Shown here: piece after piece, positions 11,910 to 22,469 of the stretch | Numbering within the stretch: the stretch's first letter is position 1 | Layout: every line of letters starts with the position of its first letter | Assembly: GCA_947095535.1 (NCBI GenBank) | Contig: OX352772.1 | Location: 377,903,643-377,967,642 of the forward strand | From: Poecilobothrus nobilitatus | Lineage: Eukaryota; Arthropoda; Insecta; Diptera; Dolichopodidae | Direction of reading: 5' to 3' | DNA length: 64,000 nt | Position numbers and translations under genes: made by a program | The notes under the pieces: model-generated | Told to the model about the DNA's origin: nothing | The model's input: only the letters and a program-made list of their open reading frames with translations | Databases searched by the model: none

Positions 11910-12262
11910 AAAATCTTAATTTTTAACCATGCATATTCAATATGCATTAAAGAATGTTGACAGCCAATATTTTGATTTAAATACTAAACAAATGTTGTAA
12001 ACAAAATAATTTAGCAACATACATAAAAATATACTATTATAGGAGAAAAGATCAAAAATATATTGCGTGTGTATTGTATGCATGAATTTAGAGATAAAAA
12101 TTTAAGTTTCAAATTCATATATATAAAATATTCATATTATTCAAAAAATGTTGATGAATAGATAGTTAAAAAAAAAAAAGTTGCATGTGAACTGGACTCG
12201 AACAACATGACACCCACTTTTGAAACCTGTACACTTTCCTCTGCACCATACAACATACAACG
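11910..12262 (-). mobile_element. tRNA-derived SINE-like unit 2 (minus strand)
   Basis: Direct repeat of 11519-11890. It shares the 'aaccatgcatattcaatatg' block, 'aaagaatgttgaca' and the tRNA-like end 'gaaacctgtacact(t/c)tcctctgca'. The B-box here is gactcgaacaa in plus orientation, more diverged than in unit 1. Head-to-tail arrangement suggests tandem duplication of one inserted SINE with flank. Confidence 0.5.
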
Positions 12263-12784
12263 AGTTTAATATAAAAGCATATAAAATACAAATCATTTTT
12301 TCATATTTTATTACATACCTCAATAGAAGCGACGAATTTTTATTAGAATAATCACAAATACATATGCACTGATTCCAATAATAGCAAACTTTTATTCTAT
12401 ATACACACATTTCTATATGCACACATTTTTTAGCTTAATTTATTTTTACAAAATGTACTTTCAGACACAATAATTGTCTGTTACAAATCAAAAAACTCAC
12501 ACAATTTTCAATGTACAATTTGTACATCACCAACATACATACATACATATGTATACTTTCTAGAGTCCACCGGTGGTTGACTTAGAACAAAATTTTTTTT
12601 TTGTCAACAATTTTAGAAAAGTCAAAGTACTTCCACCTAATGTCAAAAATATCGCCATTTTTTTTTTTTTGCCACCATATAAAATTTTTTAAATTGTCAA
12701 AAGTCATATGTTAGCCAGTTTTGAATACATTTTGAATCAAATATTAGTTTAACTGCAGCAGTTTAGTGTATTGTTTTGGTTTTA
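12263..12784. other. AT-rich stretch, nothing recognised
   Basis: Contains a poly(T) run near 12659-12670, a TACATA tract near 12533-12550 and a 10-bp GC-rich palindrome (ccaccggtgg, about 12566). No gene is visible. Confidence 0.45.
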
Positions 12785-12844
12785 TTATTAAATTTTAGAT
12801 CAAATGCTTTAAAAACTAAAAGGTAAGTTTTGATTTAATTGAAG

Positions 12845-13152
12845 AGAAAAAATTTACATTTTGTTACTGAAAATGCGAAAAAATTAGAGGAACTCATTAC
12901 CATTTTAGGGTCTACCTCGTATTTTACAATCAAAGAAGATAGATTTATCGGAATTCCAAGGTTGGACTGTGGTAATTATCCCTATAATTAATTCTCTTAA
13001 CTTTAAAAAATTAATTTAAGGTGAGATAGTGAAATTTGTCAAAAAAAATGTAAAAAAGAAAACAAGTAAAGGGAACAGTTTTGTTTGGAGATACATGTTT
13101 ACAGAAGGACTGTACATTATTCTCGAAGGCATAATGCTAATATATTGTGAAG
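12845..13152 (+). pseudogene. Inosine triphosphate pyrophosphatase (ITPA) pseudogene, copy 1, N-terminal part with intron
   Basis: Conceptual fragments match ITPA, the cytosolic enzyme that hydrolyses ITP, dITP and XTP. A KKFTF stretch is broken by an extra T, then VTENAKKLEELITILGST follows (family motif TGNAKKLEE, with G changed to E). After a frameshift comes KKIDLSEFQG. The exon ends at 12960, and a 60-bp GT-AG intron runs from 12961 to 13020 in the same place as in copy 2. The next exon restarts with GEI, continues through a KKC-containing stretch to VLFGDTCL (family VLVEDTCL), then jumps by deletion to EGLY-ILEG and YCEG. It ends at a GT-type donor at 13153. The [11 protein letters not shown] block is deleted. 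The retained intron rules out an mRNA-derived copy. It is broken by several frameshifts and interrupted downstream by the element at 13178-14197. Confidence 0.8.
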
Positions 13153-13177
13153 GTGAAAATAATTATTGTTAATTTTT

Positions 13178-14197
13178 ATACCCGTATGAACTATGTTCAA
13201 GGGTATAATAAATTTGCCATTACGTTTGTGACACCTTAAAGGAGTTGAGCTAGATATAGTGTCAAAGGTATGGCTCGGCTCGGTCCGTCCGTCCGTCCGC
13301 ACGATAACTCAAAAAATAAAGGAGCTAGGGGGCTGAAATTTTTTTTACGTCACTTTTGCAAAATTGTTAGTTTTGCTATTTAAATCCAACATTTTCGGTC
13401 AGGTGTCGAGTTACATGCCAACAACTTTTGTAAAATTTGGTTGGTCTAGAGCTGCCGGTTCAGGCTTCTTGCACCTCTTGGAACCTAATGAAGCTAGGCG
13501 TCTGAAATTTTGCAAATGATGATAAAGTTTTATGGCAACAACTTCTGTAAAATTTGGTTGTGGTGGTGCGGCGGGTTCGGGTAGCTGCCATACAACTTCT
13601 CTGTTTAAATGAGAATAACTCAGTGTTTATTGAAGCTAGGAATCTGAAATTTAGTAAAGAGGTGTCGAGTTACATGCCAACAACTTTTGTAAAATTTGGT
13701 TGGTCTAGAGCAGCCGGTTCAGGCTTCTTGCACCTCTTGGAACCTAATGAAGCTAGGCGTCTGAAATCTTGCAAATGATGATCAAGTTTTATGGCAACAA
13801 CTTTTGCAAAATTTGGTTGTGCTGGTGCAAAAGGTCGGGTAGCTGCCATACAACTTCTCTTTTTAAATGAAAATAACTCAGTGTCTCTTGATGCTAGCTA
13901 TCTGCAATTTAATGAAAAAGTGTCGAGTTGCATGCCAAAAACTTTTGTAAAATTTGATTGGTCTAAAGCAGCCGGTTCAGGCTTTTTGCATTTCTTGGAA
14001 CTTAATGAAGCTAGGCGCAATAGATTCGGGTAGCTGTCATACAACTCTACAATTTACATAAATATATCTCTGTAGTTCGGTACTAAAACATCTGAATGTT
14101 TTTAAAAGATGATCAAGTTTTATAGAAACAGGATATATTACGTTCATACGGGTATCCCAGAGTTGACACAGTCTACTCTACTGCACTCTTCCTCGTT
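13178..14197 (+). mobile_element. Mini-me/DINE-like element inserted in ITPA copy 1 flank (copy C)
   Basis: It begins with the hairpin 'atacccgtatgaactatgtt' region and continues with 'gtgacaccttaaagga', 'gtcaaaggtatgg', (GTCC)n at 13282-13300, 'cgataactcaaaaaataaag' and a tandem array. It ends 'cgttcatacgggtatcccag ... cactcttcctcgtt'. Comparison with the empty site in ITPA copy 2 (54241-54260) places both ends within 1-2 bases and shows no target duplication. That fits rolling-circle (Helitron/Helentron) integration and not cut-and-paste. It is non-autonomous. Confidence 0.8.
13403..14030 (+). repeat. Tandem 259-bp higher-order repeat made of two ~130-bp half-units
   Basis: The landmark 'tgtcgagtt(a/g)catgccaa' occurs at 13403, 13663 and 13921 (spacing 260 and 258). 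Each repeat contains two related halves, both with '(g/t)caacaacttttg(t/c)aaaatttg' and 'aagctagg(c/a)(g/a)tctgaaat'. One half carries 'gtctagagcagccggttcag' and the other 'gggtagctgccatacaactt'. The same halves occur in the copies at 29512, 30365, 33460 and 60393. Open frames through them are satellite artefacts. Confidence 0.85.
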
Positions 14198-14412
14198 ATG
14201 ATTGAAATAAAATTTGTTATTACAATATAATTTTTTTTTTTTTATTCATAAATTCAAAAAATAAAATAGGAAAGAAATATAGGTATAGACATCTAGTGAT
14301 TTTAAAATGAAACTGTTTAGCGACATCTATTGGCCTTTTAGATGTAGTAGTTTATTGAAACTAGGAACACTTCTAGCGATGGCGGTGCTAGTATCTAAAA
14401 ATTTTAAGCAGG
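14198..14412 (+). pseudogene. Non-coding 3' flank of ITPA copy 1, homologous to copy 2 flank
   Basis: Continues the ITPA copy 1 flank after the inserted element: 'gattgaaataaaatttgtta', 'aaaataaaataggaaagaaa', 'gacatctagtgattttaaaa' and 'agcgacatctattggccttt', then 'gatggcgg(t/c)gct(a/g)gtatctaa'. The same order is found at 54250-54410 and 56117-56175. I infer it is the intron or 3' flank of the original gene. Position 14341-14350 (gatgtagtag) is the empty site for the palindrome insertion in copy 2. Confidence 0.7.
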
Positions 14413-14671
14413 CTATGTAGCTATTATTACTATATATTATCTATACTAGAGTCTAACTAGACAATATCGTATAATTTATTTCTGGTCTATGTACATATAT
14501 ACATAATATGTATATAATTTTTATTATATGTATGGTATGATTATTGATTAGCTCTACAAGTATATCATATATATTCAAACTAAACTATATGTACAACAGC
14601 ATAAGCAATAAGCATGTATTGTATAGAAACGTAAACAAAATAAAACTAAAAATATATAGCTAAATATATAG

Positions 14672-14936
14672 CTTCTCGAATCCGGCGGCCAAAAAAGCTG
14701 GATTTAAATAGCAAAACTACAAATTTTGCAAAAGTGGCGTAAACAAAATTTCAGCTTCATAGCTCCTTTATTTTTTGAGTTATAGTGCGTACGGACGTAC
14801 ATGGCTTAATCGACTCAGAATTCGATTCTGAGCTGATACATATCTTTGATACTATATCTAACTCGGCTCCTTTAAGGTGTCACAAACATAATGGCAAATA
14901 TATTATACCCTTGAACATAGTTCATACGGGTATAAA
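14672..14936 (-). mobile_element. Mini-me/DINE-like element, 5' part only (copy C2)
   Basis: Reverse-complement copy of the family 5' end. From right to left it has the terminal hairpin ('gaacatagttcatacgggta'), 'cctttaaggtgtcacaaac', 'tcgactcagaattcgattct', a reduced cggacg block at about 14789-14799, and 'ttttttgagttat'. It is truncated after 'ggatttaaatagcaaaact'. Confidence 0.75.
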
Positions 14937-15002
14937 AATAAAAAAATAACATGTAAAAATATAAAGTTGAAGTTTTAATTTTAGTCTTTTATCTTGAAAA
15001 AT

Positions 15003-15690
15003 TTGTAAGGTGCCTTAGTTACAGGTGTTTAAAAACAGCAAAATTTCAATTGTTGAGCCCTAATAGCCCTTAAACAAGGGGTGGTACAAACAAACTTTCT
15101 GAGAAAACCTACACTAATTCTAAAATATCTTTGTTCTCTTCAAATTTTAAGGTTCTAACTAAAAGTGTACGTGAGTTATGAAAAATTTGATATTCACATA
15201 ACTGTAAACTTAAATAATAAATTGTAAAACATTATATAATTTTAACATTGTTTGATAAAAGTAAGAAAAGTTCCGGTTTTCAAGCGTTTTTATATTTTAA
15301 AACCACTATATATTATAGCGTTTTTAGACAATATAAACTACTATAGATATATACATTTGAAAATATGTATATGTATATGTAATGGCTTTTCTGCAATTTT
15401 GAGGGACCCTATTTTTAACCCTATACAACTAAGAGAAGCTTTTAACACACGTAAAAATATATTACTCAAGCTTTAAGTTTTATGTCTTACCGAAGAAAAA
15501 TTTGTACACGTGCCTAAGTTACAGGTGTCTAAAAATAGCAAATTTTAAATTTTTGAGCTCTAATTGCTTTTAAATAGGATGTGGTAAAAAAAATATCTGA
15601 GGTAGGAAAACCTCTACTAATTCTAAAACTTCTTTCTTCTCTTAAAATTTCAAGTCCCTATCTAAAAACGTGCCGGAGTTATGAAAGTAG
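15003..15690 (+). repeat. Direct duplication (~500 bp period) of a composite-repeat body
   Basis: Segments at 15007-15180 and 15510-15690 align: 'aggtgcct(t/a)agttacaggtgt', 'taaaaa(c/t)agcaaa', '(t/a)aattctaaaa' and 'gtgccggagttatgaaa'-type ends. A related segment lies at 31480-31810. It is non-coding. It sits directly upstream of the 144-bp monomers and the helicase remnant, so it may belong to the same rolling-circle element. Confidence 0.6.
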
Positions 15691-15714
15691 AAAAATCATA
15701 CAAAAGTCATGTGG

Positions 15715-16482
15715 AGTCATAGCTGCCATACAACTTCAAGTGTTTTTTATACCAAAAACTATCTTCCGATCCTCTAATCACCACAAAACAATCCAAGCTA
15801 ACTGGCCATGGCTACCTTATTGATTCTGTATATAAGTATTTTCAAAAGGTTCACAAGAAGTCATAGCTGCCATACAACTTCAAGTGTTTTTTATACCAAA
15901 AACTATCTTCCGATCCTCTAATCACCACAAAACAATCCAAGCTAACTGGCCATGGCTACCTTATTGATTCTGTATATAAGTATTTTCAAAAGGTTCACAA
16001 GAAGTCATAGCTGTCATACAACTTCAAGTGTTTTTTATACCAAAACCTATTTTCTGATCCCCTAACCACCACAAAACGCTCCATTCTAACCGGCCATAAC
16101 TACTGAATTGATTCTGTATACAAGTATTTGCAAAAGGTTTACAGAAAGTCATAACTATCATACAACTTCAAGTGTTTTTTATACCAAAACCTATTCTGAC
16201 ACTATTTCTGGTTCACAAGTACATTCAAATTAATTAGAAAATGATCCAACAGCAGAAGAGTTTTCAAAACAATTACAAACAATGATCCATTCTAACCGGC
16301 CATAACTACTCAATTGATTCTGTATACAAGTATTTGCAAAAGGTTTACAGAAAGTCATAACTATCATACAACTTCAAGTGTTTTTTATACCAAAACCTAT
16401 TCTGACACTATTTCTGGTTCACAAGTACATTCAAATTAATTAGAAAATGATCCAACAGCAGAAGAGTTTTCAAAACAATTAC
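15715..16482 (+). repeat. 144-bp tandem monomers, then a ~207-bp duplication
   Basis: The landmark 'agtcata(g/a)ct(g/a)(c/t)catacaact' begins at 15715, 15859, 16003 and 16147, a 144-bp period. Units 1 and 2 are nearly identical. A second duplication repeats about 16080-16279 as 16288-16482 ('attctaaccggccataacta' to 'tttcaaaacaattac'). The second copy runs into the helicase-like sequence at 16443. A diverged minus-strand monomer is at 34601-34815, again next to a helicase remnant. Confidence 0.85.
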
Positions 16483-17060
16483 TTGAAACTGGTGATGGAA
16501 AAATGGTAATAAATCACTCAAAATAATAAATTACCACAAATTTTTTGTATAATATTGTATCTACAATATCAAAATGAACTGATACAAAAAGTGTTTCCAA
16601 ATATTGAAGTCAATTATTCACACCATCAATGATTAAGCGAACGAGCTATTTTAGCAGCAAAAAATATTGACGTCATTAATCTTATTATACAAAATATGAT
16701 TAATACACATGTTATAATTGTTTACATTTAAATCAATTGATACAGTCGTCGATGAAAATGAAGGAGTTAATTATCCAACTCAATTTTTAAATTCATTGGA
16801 CGTGCAAGGTATACCACCACATCATTTGGATTAAAAATTGGATCTCCAATAATTTAATCTTAAACCACCACATGCTATGCATTGGTACCAGATTAGTTAT
16901 CAAAAAATTTTGGGAAACATCCTTGAAGTCAAAATTATTAATGGACAATTTAAAGGAGAAAATGTGTTGTTACCGAGGATTCCAATGATACTATCTAATT
17001 CAACAACGATTCAGCTAAATGTGTAAAACATTAGTTTAAAAAAATAGGACAAGGTTTATG
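16443..17060 (+). pseudogene. Helitron PIF1-type helicase C-terminal remnant
   Basis: Fragments in shifting frames match the helicase part of Helitron Rep-helicase proteins, in the correct order. They are ENDPTAEEFSKQLLETGDGK, FPNIEVNYSHHQ, LSERAILAAKNIDV-I, an IQNMI stretch, [61 protein letters not shown]-like and the start of the following strand. Numerous frameshifts and stops break it. The final SF1 helicase motifs (AMTINKAQGQ type) and the Rep domain are absent. It proves that autonomous Helitrons once inserted here. A second remnant in opposite orientation lies at 34035-34600. Confidence 0.85.
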
Positions 17061-17099
17061 GGGCAAAACAACGTTTCCCGGGTGTGTACTAGCTAACAT

Positions 17100-17610
17100 T
17101 TAAAAATAGGGCTTTTTAAAGTTTGAGAGGCTGTAGCTCCGTAATGGATGGGGCTACATGGAAAGTTGTTCTACAACATATATTTTTTTATGAGGTCTAC
17201 CCATGGTTAAAATTTCATTACTTTCTCTTTAACGGTGTAGAAGTTTTGTAAACAGACGGAAGGACGAACGGACAGAGTGAAACTAATAGGCACATTTTTT
17301 ATAAATCGAGAACACAAATATTTTTGGAACTCCACCAGTTCAAATTCGGTTAATATATTACAACCAAATTTATTCGGTAAACCCATAAAGCTAAGAAGAA
17401 CATCTTTACAAATTTTAAACTCCAAGAAACCAAAAAACTTTAACAGGTTCTCAGGCCGCAATTGGTTAATTAACAGCAACGCGTTGTAACAACAATGTGT
17501 AATTCCTTCCAAGGTGCTAAAAATGTTCCTGCAAAATTTAATTGCAATCGAACCGGTGCTTTTCACGTGAATCTGGGGCAAATAAACAAACAAACAAGCC
17601 TATGTTAAAG
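17100..17610 (-). repeat. Fragment of the composite repeat family
   Basis: Contains 'gaggctgtagctccgtaatg', 'gttgttctacaaca', 'taaacagacggaaggacg', 'gttcctgcaaaatttaattgcaatcg', 'cacgtgaatctggggca' and 'aataaacaaacaaacaag'. These are the same landmarks as 44540-44670 and 51890-51990. The open frames on both strands are not genes. Confidence 0.65.
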
Positions 17611-17830
17611 AGTGTCTAATCGACGTTTTTTAAAACCCGTGTTTCTATGATATCAATTTAGATATTACAACTTCTAGAATATATTTTAATGCATTTGAAA
17701 ATAAAAATAAAAAATAAAATAAATAAAAATAAAAAAAATAAACAGAAGGAACTTAATACTTAAATTTTAATAGGTTAAATTTTTTCATGGATAAAAATAA
17801 AATTTTAAGTGACAAATTCGAATAAAAAAT

Positions 17831-19018
17831 ATGTTAAGTAGTCCAAAAGATATTAGTAAAGCTGTCGCTCAGGGTTCTATTTTAGGGCCAGATTTATTCC
17901 AATTTTATATAAACGATTTGACAAAATTAAAACTAAATGGGATCGTTCAGCTATACGCTGATGATGCGGTGATAAAATAAGCTACTATAAACGAGCAGCA
18001 TCTAAAAACATCATTGAAAGTGACATTAAAATGAAAAGCATCGTTTATTTCTAAATGCGAAAAAACTAAAATAATGTTATTTGGAAATAGAAATTTTACT
18101 AATAAAAATTATTCATACAAAGGTAGCCCGATAGAAATAGTAAAGTCATTCAATTATTTAGGTCTAGTCTTAGATAATAAACTTAAATGGGATTATCATA
18201 CTGATCACGTTATAAAAAAAATAACTCCATATACATTTATTTTACGCAAACTTCGTTACTTTTTAAATGCAGATATGCTTCATTCTATTTATTGTTCCTA
18301 TATTTTGTCACAGATGAATTATATAAATCCAATTCACACATCCCAAATCAATTTAAATAAACTCGATAAAAAGTCCATCAAAATTATAAATAAATGCCCA
18401 AGAAAATTTCCAACACATTTATTATACACGGAACGGTTTTATTATTAGTCTAGCTAATATTTGTATATTAGTCTAAATATTAGTCTAGCTAATATTTGTA
18501 AATATGAATTACATATGGTTGCATTCAAAATTATAAATAATTTAATAAAATGTAACTTTATTTTGAATACAATGATTGATATAGATAACTATAATACGAG
18601 GAATAAATCAAATTATTATTTAAGTCTTTTCAGAACAAAATACCAAAAAAGTAATTGTCTATACAACTGTCTTAAGGTTTATAACGAATTACCCCAAGAA
18701 ATTAAAAATATTGCTAATATTAGCGTTGTTAAAAGAAAAATTAAATTAAAATTGTAAAAGGTTAGTAAGTATTTCAATGCAATGTTAATAAATAGATAAA
18801 TAAATGAATAAATGAATTGTTATAAAATATTATTGTCATAATTGTTATAATATTCTAATTATATTGTTAAATCACTTTTATTTTATTTTTTTTAATTCTA
18901 TTTTTTGTTAAAAACTGTCATATTATATTATCATATTAGTTTTTAGACCAAAGAGCTAAAGTTCATTTCAGAATGTACAAGTTAGTTTTAAGATGGATTA
19001 ATAAAGGAAAAAAAAATA
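17831..19018 (+). pseudogene. 5'-truncated LINE: RT palm end and C-terminal domain, with 3' UTR
   Basis: Frame 17831-17980 gives AVAQGSILGPDLFQFYINDL and QLYADDAVIK (RT motifs with an intact YADD). After a shift, 18074-18448 carries FNYLGLVLDNKLKWDYHTDH and the thumb. The 18461-18757 frame carries the family C-terminus: FKIINN, YNTRNKSN, KVYNELPQEIKNI and a final KRKIKLKL. Two short direct copies of 'tagtctagctaatatttgta' at 18447-18500 separate the last two frames and look like a small duplication. A 3' UTR follows and ends in 'aataaaggaaaaaaaaata' near 19000-19018, probably the A-tail. It is dead but relatively well preserved. Confidence 0.85.
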
Positions 19019-19199
19019 GTAGGTACATAAAATTTAGAATTGCGCATACTTTATTTTCACCAACATCTTTTTAAAAAAGAACGACCGCCTACTTGCTTTT
19101 TGTAATTGACATATTATTACCACAAATACGTCATTAACGAATGTAATGTCTAATTATTGATGCTACTAACTGTTCTAACTGTTCTAACTAACTGTTCTA

Positions 19200-19330
19200 A
19201 CTGTGCCCGTCATAGAATGACGGAGCTAATAATGGTAGATTTTATTTTTATATACATAGGTATTTGGTTTTGCAATTTCGGAATAATGTATAATTTGTAC
19301 TTTGCCAAATAATGCAGTAAATAAAAAAAA
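19200..19330 (+). repeat. MITE fragment shared with 7925-8075
   Basis: Opposite-orientation copy of the interior of the fold-back element at 7822-8160. Landmarks are the 'ccgtcatagaatgacgg' hairpin, 'aggtatttggttttgcaatt' and 'ctttgccaaataatgcagta'. Part of this sequence reappears in the spacer of the fold-back at 19787-19906. Confidence 0.7.
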
Positions 19331-19786
19331 AGTTATATTTGTAATTTATATACCTACAAAAGAAATATTATGTTTCTATCCGGAATCGTACCTTCACACT
19401 ACCGTGTCAGAGACAGACACAGTACGCACTAAATATTTATTTTTATTTTATTTTATTAAACAAAACCAAAACAAGGTCGTTACAAAAAAAATTCTTAAAT
19501 TAATGCTTATAATTAAAATTAAACAAAACAATGACTTAAAACTAAATTTATAATAACTTAAATCAAAAAAAAGTTAATTTATTATTATTATTATTGTTAT
19601 CATGAATTTTTTATTCAAACTACAATAACAACTTCATTTTAACAAAAAAAATTGAAATATGATATTTGTACAGATACGTACATACATATAATGACAATCA
19701 TTTTAACATTTTATGTAAAAAAATGTAAATAAATGTCTTATTATTACGTAGAAGTAAAATTAAAAACTTAGCTGTGATTCGCTGTA

Positions 19787-19906
19787 ATTGTTTGGGATTC
19801 CAGATTGTTAATAAAAAAAATGAATTTTTTTTTAGGTATTTGGTTTTGCAATTTCGGTGAATTGAAAATGAATTTTTTTTATTAACAATCTGGAATCCCA
19901 AACAAT
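19787..19906. repeat. 35-bp perfect inverted repeat at the broken 3' end of LINE 1
   Basis: Arms 19787-19821 and 19872-19906 are exact reverse complements and lie in the RT coding sequence around NIVWDS. The 50-bp spacer includes 'aggtatttggttttgcaatt', which is identical to 19257-19276 in the MITE fragment nearby. This looks like a template-switch or fold-back repair event that truncated the RT. Confidence 0.85.
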
Positions 19907-21410
19907 GTTACCGTATTCTAAGATAGATCGAACTAGGGAACAATAAAGAGATTTAGTCACAGCTAAGTTGCTAAATTCTTTAGCTCTTCTCTTAATGAAA
20001 CCTAACATTTTATTAGCCTTTGAAACTATTAGATCATAGTGAAGATTATAATTAAGTTTATTATCGAGAAGAATTCCTAAATCAGTAATGCTAAAAACCC
20101 TTTCAAGAGTTACATTATATATTTTGTAGTCATATATTAAAGAAGACCGTTTACGTGTAAAGCTTATAACCTTGCATTTCTGTATGTTGAGTTCTAATTT
20201 ATTTGACGTGCACGAAGCTTGTAACACTGATAAGCTTGATTGAAGTTTAGCTGCATCAGAATTATCTTTAACCACTTGATATATTTTTAGGTCATCAGCA
20301 AACGAAATGTGAGGTATATTGCTTAGATATTCCGAAAGATCTGAAATAAAAACATTAAATAGAAGCGGGCCTAAATGGCTGCCTTGCGGTACAGCGGAAG
20401 TGACACCGATGGTGTTGGATAATACACCCCGAAATTTAACATTTTGAGTTCTTTCTATAAGATAAGAATTAAGCCACTCAAGAAATAAACTCGAAATGCC
20501 AAAAGGTGATAGTTTGTTTAGCAAAGTGAAGTGATCTACACGATCGAAAGCTTTGCTAAAATCAGTGTAAATAGCATCAACTTGGTACCCTTTCTCCATT
20601 TGATTCAGGATTTCAGATGTATAAACCATCAGTTTCGTAGTAGTTGAACGACCTTTTCTGAAACCATGTTGTTGTTCATTTAGTTTTACATTTATGATAG
20701 GAGTAATTCTATCAACGACAATTTTTTCAAATAATTTAGGTATAGTCGAAAGGATTGCTATACCTCGATAATTATCCACCGATACTATATCGCCTTTTTT
20801 TAAAATAGGGGTTAAGTGGGAGGATTTCCACTTTTGTGGGAAAATCCCAATTGAAAGTGACTTATTGAAAATAAAATGAAGAGGGAAGATTAGACTGTGA
20901 GAGCAATTATGTAAAAAGATTGGAGGAATTAAGTCCGAACCAGCACCCTTTTTTATATCAAGGCTCAAAATTGCTTCAAGAATATCATTTTCAGAAAGAT
21001 ACACCTCTGTAAATAGCAAATTTGAGCTATTAGATAAGGAATTAGTCGATGTGGTAACTGGTGCTGTTGGGTGATAAACTTGTTGAAAATGATCAGAAAA
21101 GAAGTTGCAAATTTCTTTTGGGCAATCAGAAGCCACATTGTCTTTTGATATCATTGAATTGGGATACCTAAATAACTTCCGTTTAGTGTTAACAAAATCA
21201 AAAAAATTTTTAGGATCAGTAACAAGTTTGTTGCCAATATCCGTGACATAGTTTTCATATGCTGCATTGGCTTTTTGTTTAAATTCAATTGCAAGTTGCT
21301 TATACATATTCAATAAGTCGTCGCATGGTGCTTGATGATGTATAAGTTTTTTGTATATTTTATTGCGCCGATTTCTCAAGTTCCTAAGATCTCTCTCGAA
21401 CCATGGTTCT
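19832..21410 (-). pseudogene. LINE 1 ORF2, reverse transcriptase part
   Basis: A 515-residue open frame with a full set of RT motifs: PKNFFDFVNTKRK upstream, KGAGSDLIPPIF, WKSSHLTPILKKGD, NYRGIAILSTIPKLFEKI, QQHGFRKGRSTTTKL, YTDFSKAFDRVDH, VPQGSHLGPLLFNVFISD and SFADDLKIY (catalytic FADD at 20291-20302). The LGILLDNKLNY and MLGFIKRRAKEFSN thumb motifs follow. The frame continues upstream to EPWFERDLRN at about 21400, where a frameshift separates it from the linker. After LEYGNIVWDS the sequence leaves the family and runs into the inverted repeat. The catalytic residues are all present. Loss of the C-terminus and the upstream shifts are what kill it. Confidence 0.92.
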
Positions 21411-21530
21411 GTTGTTTAAGCTTTTTGCGAATTTTAGGAACAAAGACATCAATAATTTGAAACAGGTTTGAGTAAAAGATAGAGATTAGTAAATTGATAT
21501 CCTGTTGAACTAACAGTTCATCCCATGTGA

Positions 21531-22460
21531 TTAATGACAAAGCATACTTTGATAGTCAGCATAAAAAAAATCGTATACAATTTCATTATTGTAAGATTTG
21601 GCCAAGAGTGGGATAGAAGTGGAGAACTCGAAAATAAGTGCGTTATGAGAGTTGGTAAAGAGATTATCAACATCAACAGCGAGTTTAACCGACACTCTAT
21701 CATATGCATTTGAAAATGCAAGATCTAACCACTTATTATTACTATTAGGATAACTGATAATTTGTTGCAAATCATTACCGGAGAACTCGCTAATAAGACC
21801 GAAGTCAATTTCGTCATGAAAGTTAACCGGTAATAACAAATTATCAGTGTCGTCAACGATAAAAGAAATAGAAGGACGATTAAAATCGCCAAACACAAAA
21901 ATTGAGTCATCCTCATGCATTTCTGAAATAATATTGTGATATACACTATAAAAATCAGAATATGAGGAATTGTCAGAGTTCGGAGGGAAATAAACAATAC
22001 CTAGGTATAAATTATTTGTACCTAATTTTATTTTAACAAATTGGTGATCGAAAGATTTATGTGTACCAGTGATTAATGGTACACTAGATAAGTTATTCTT
22101 TACAGCAAGTAGAACACCACCTCCTCGCGAACAATTTGCAGATAGATAATCACGATCCTTTCTGTAAATGGACCAATTACCATCAAGAATTTCCTCGTTT
22201 GTAAAGGAGTCGTTGAGCCATGTTTCAGTTATAACTAATACATTGAAATTACACGACTTGGCATCAACAAAAAGCTTCTTGAGCTTGCCTCTCATACCAC
22301 TACAATTGTGGTAAAACATTTTAATGTTGTTTATGTTGTTGAAAGTTTGAGAGGTTTTTTTAGAGTAAGTAACGTTAGATAAAGAGATGAGATTTGAAGT
22401 TTGGTTGAAACTTGAGTAATTACTTAGAGTTTGGACGAAAAAACTTGTTATAACTCTCAC
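21531..22460 (-). pseudogene. LINE 1 ORF2, apurinic-type endonuclease part
   Basis: This frame carries the APE-like endonuclease that nicks target DNA for target-primed reverse transcription. Its motifs are FYHNCSGMRGKL, VITETWLND (catalytic Glu), a GGGVLLAVK strand, FVFGDFNRP (Asp/Asn), LDLAFSN and TNSHNALIFEF (final His, with SDH replaced by SHN). It starts with GTG at 22460, 10 bp past the ORF1 stop, or more likely at an internal ATG. A frameshift near 21550 moves the linker (ALSLITWDELLVQQD ... VPKIRKKLK) into another frame until about 21405, where the RT frame resumes. So two shifts separate endonuclease and RT. Confidence 0.9.
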
Positions 22461-22469
22461 GTGATTGAT

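Noticed and set aside
12561..12580. GC-rich palindrome ccaccggtgg as a regulatory site
   Set aside because: A single 10-bp palindrome with no second copy or neighbouring gene; not enough support.
13554..14033. Apparent repeat protein (AAIQLL...GSGFLHLLE)
   Set aside because: The same peptide appears at 29659-29976 and 33658-33858 only because the 259-bp satellite recurs. Starts and stops are inconsistent and no host-like gene structure is present.
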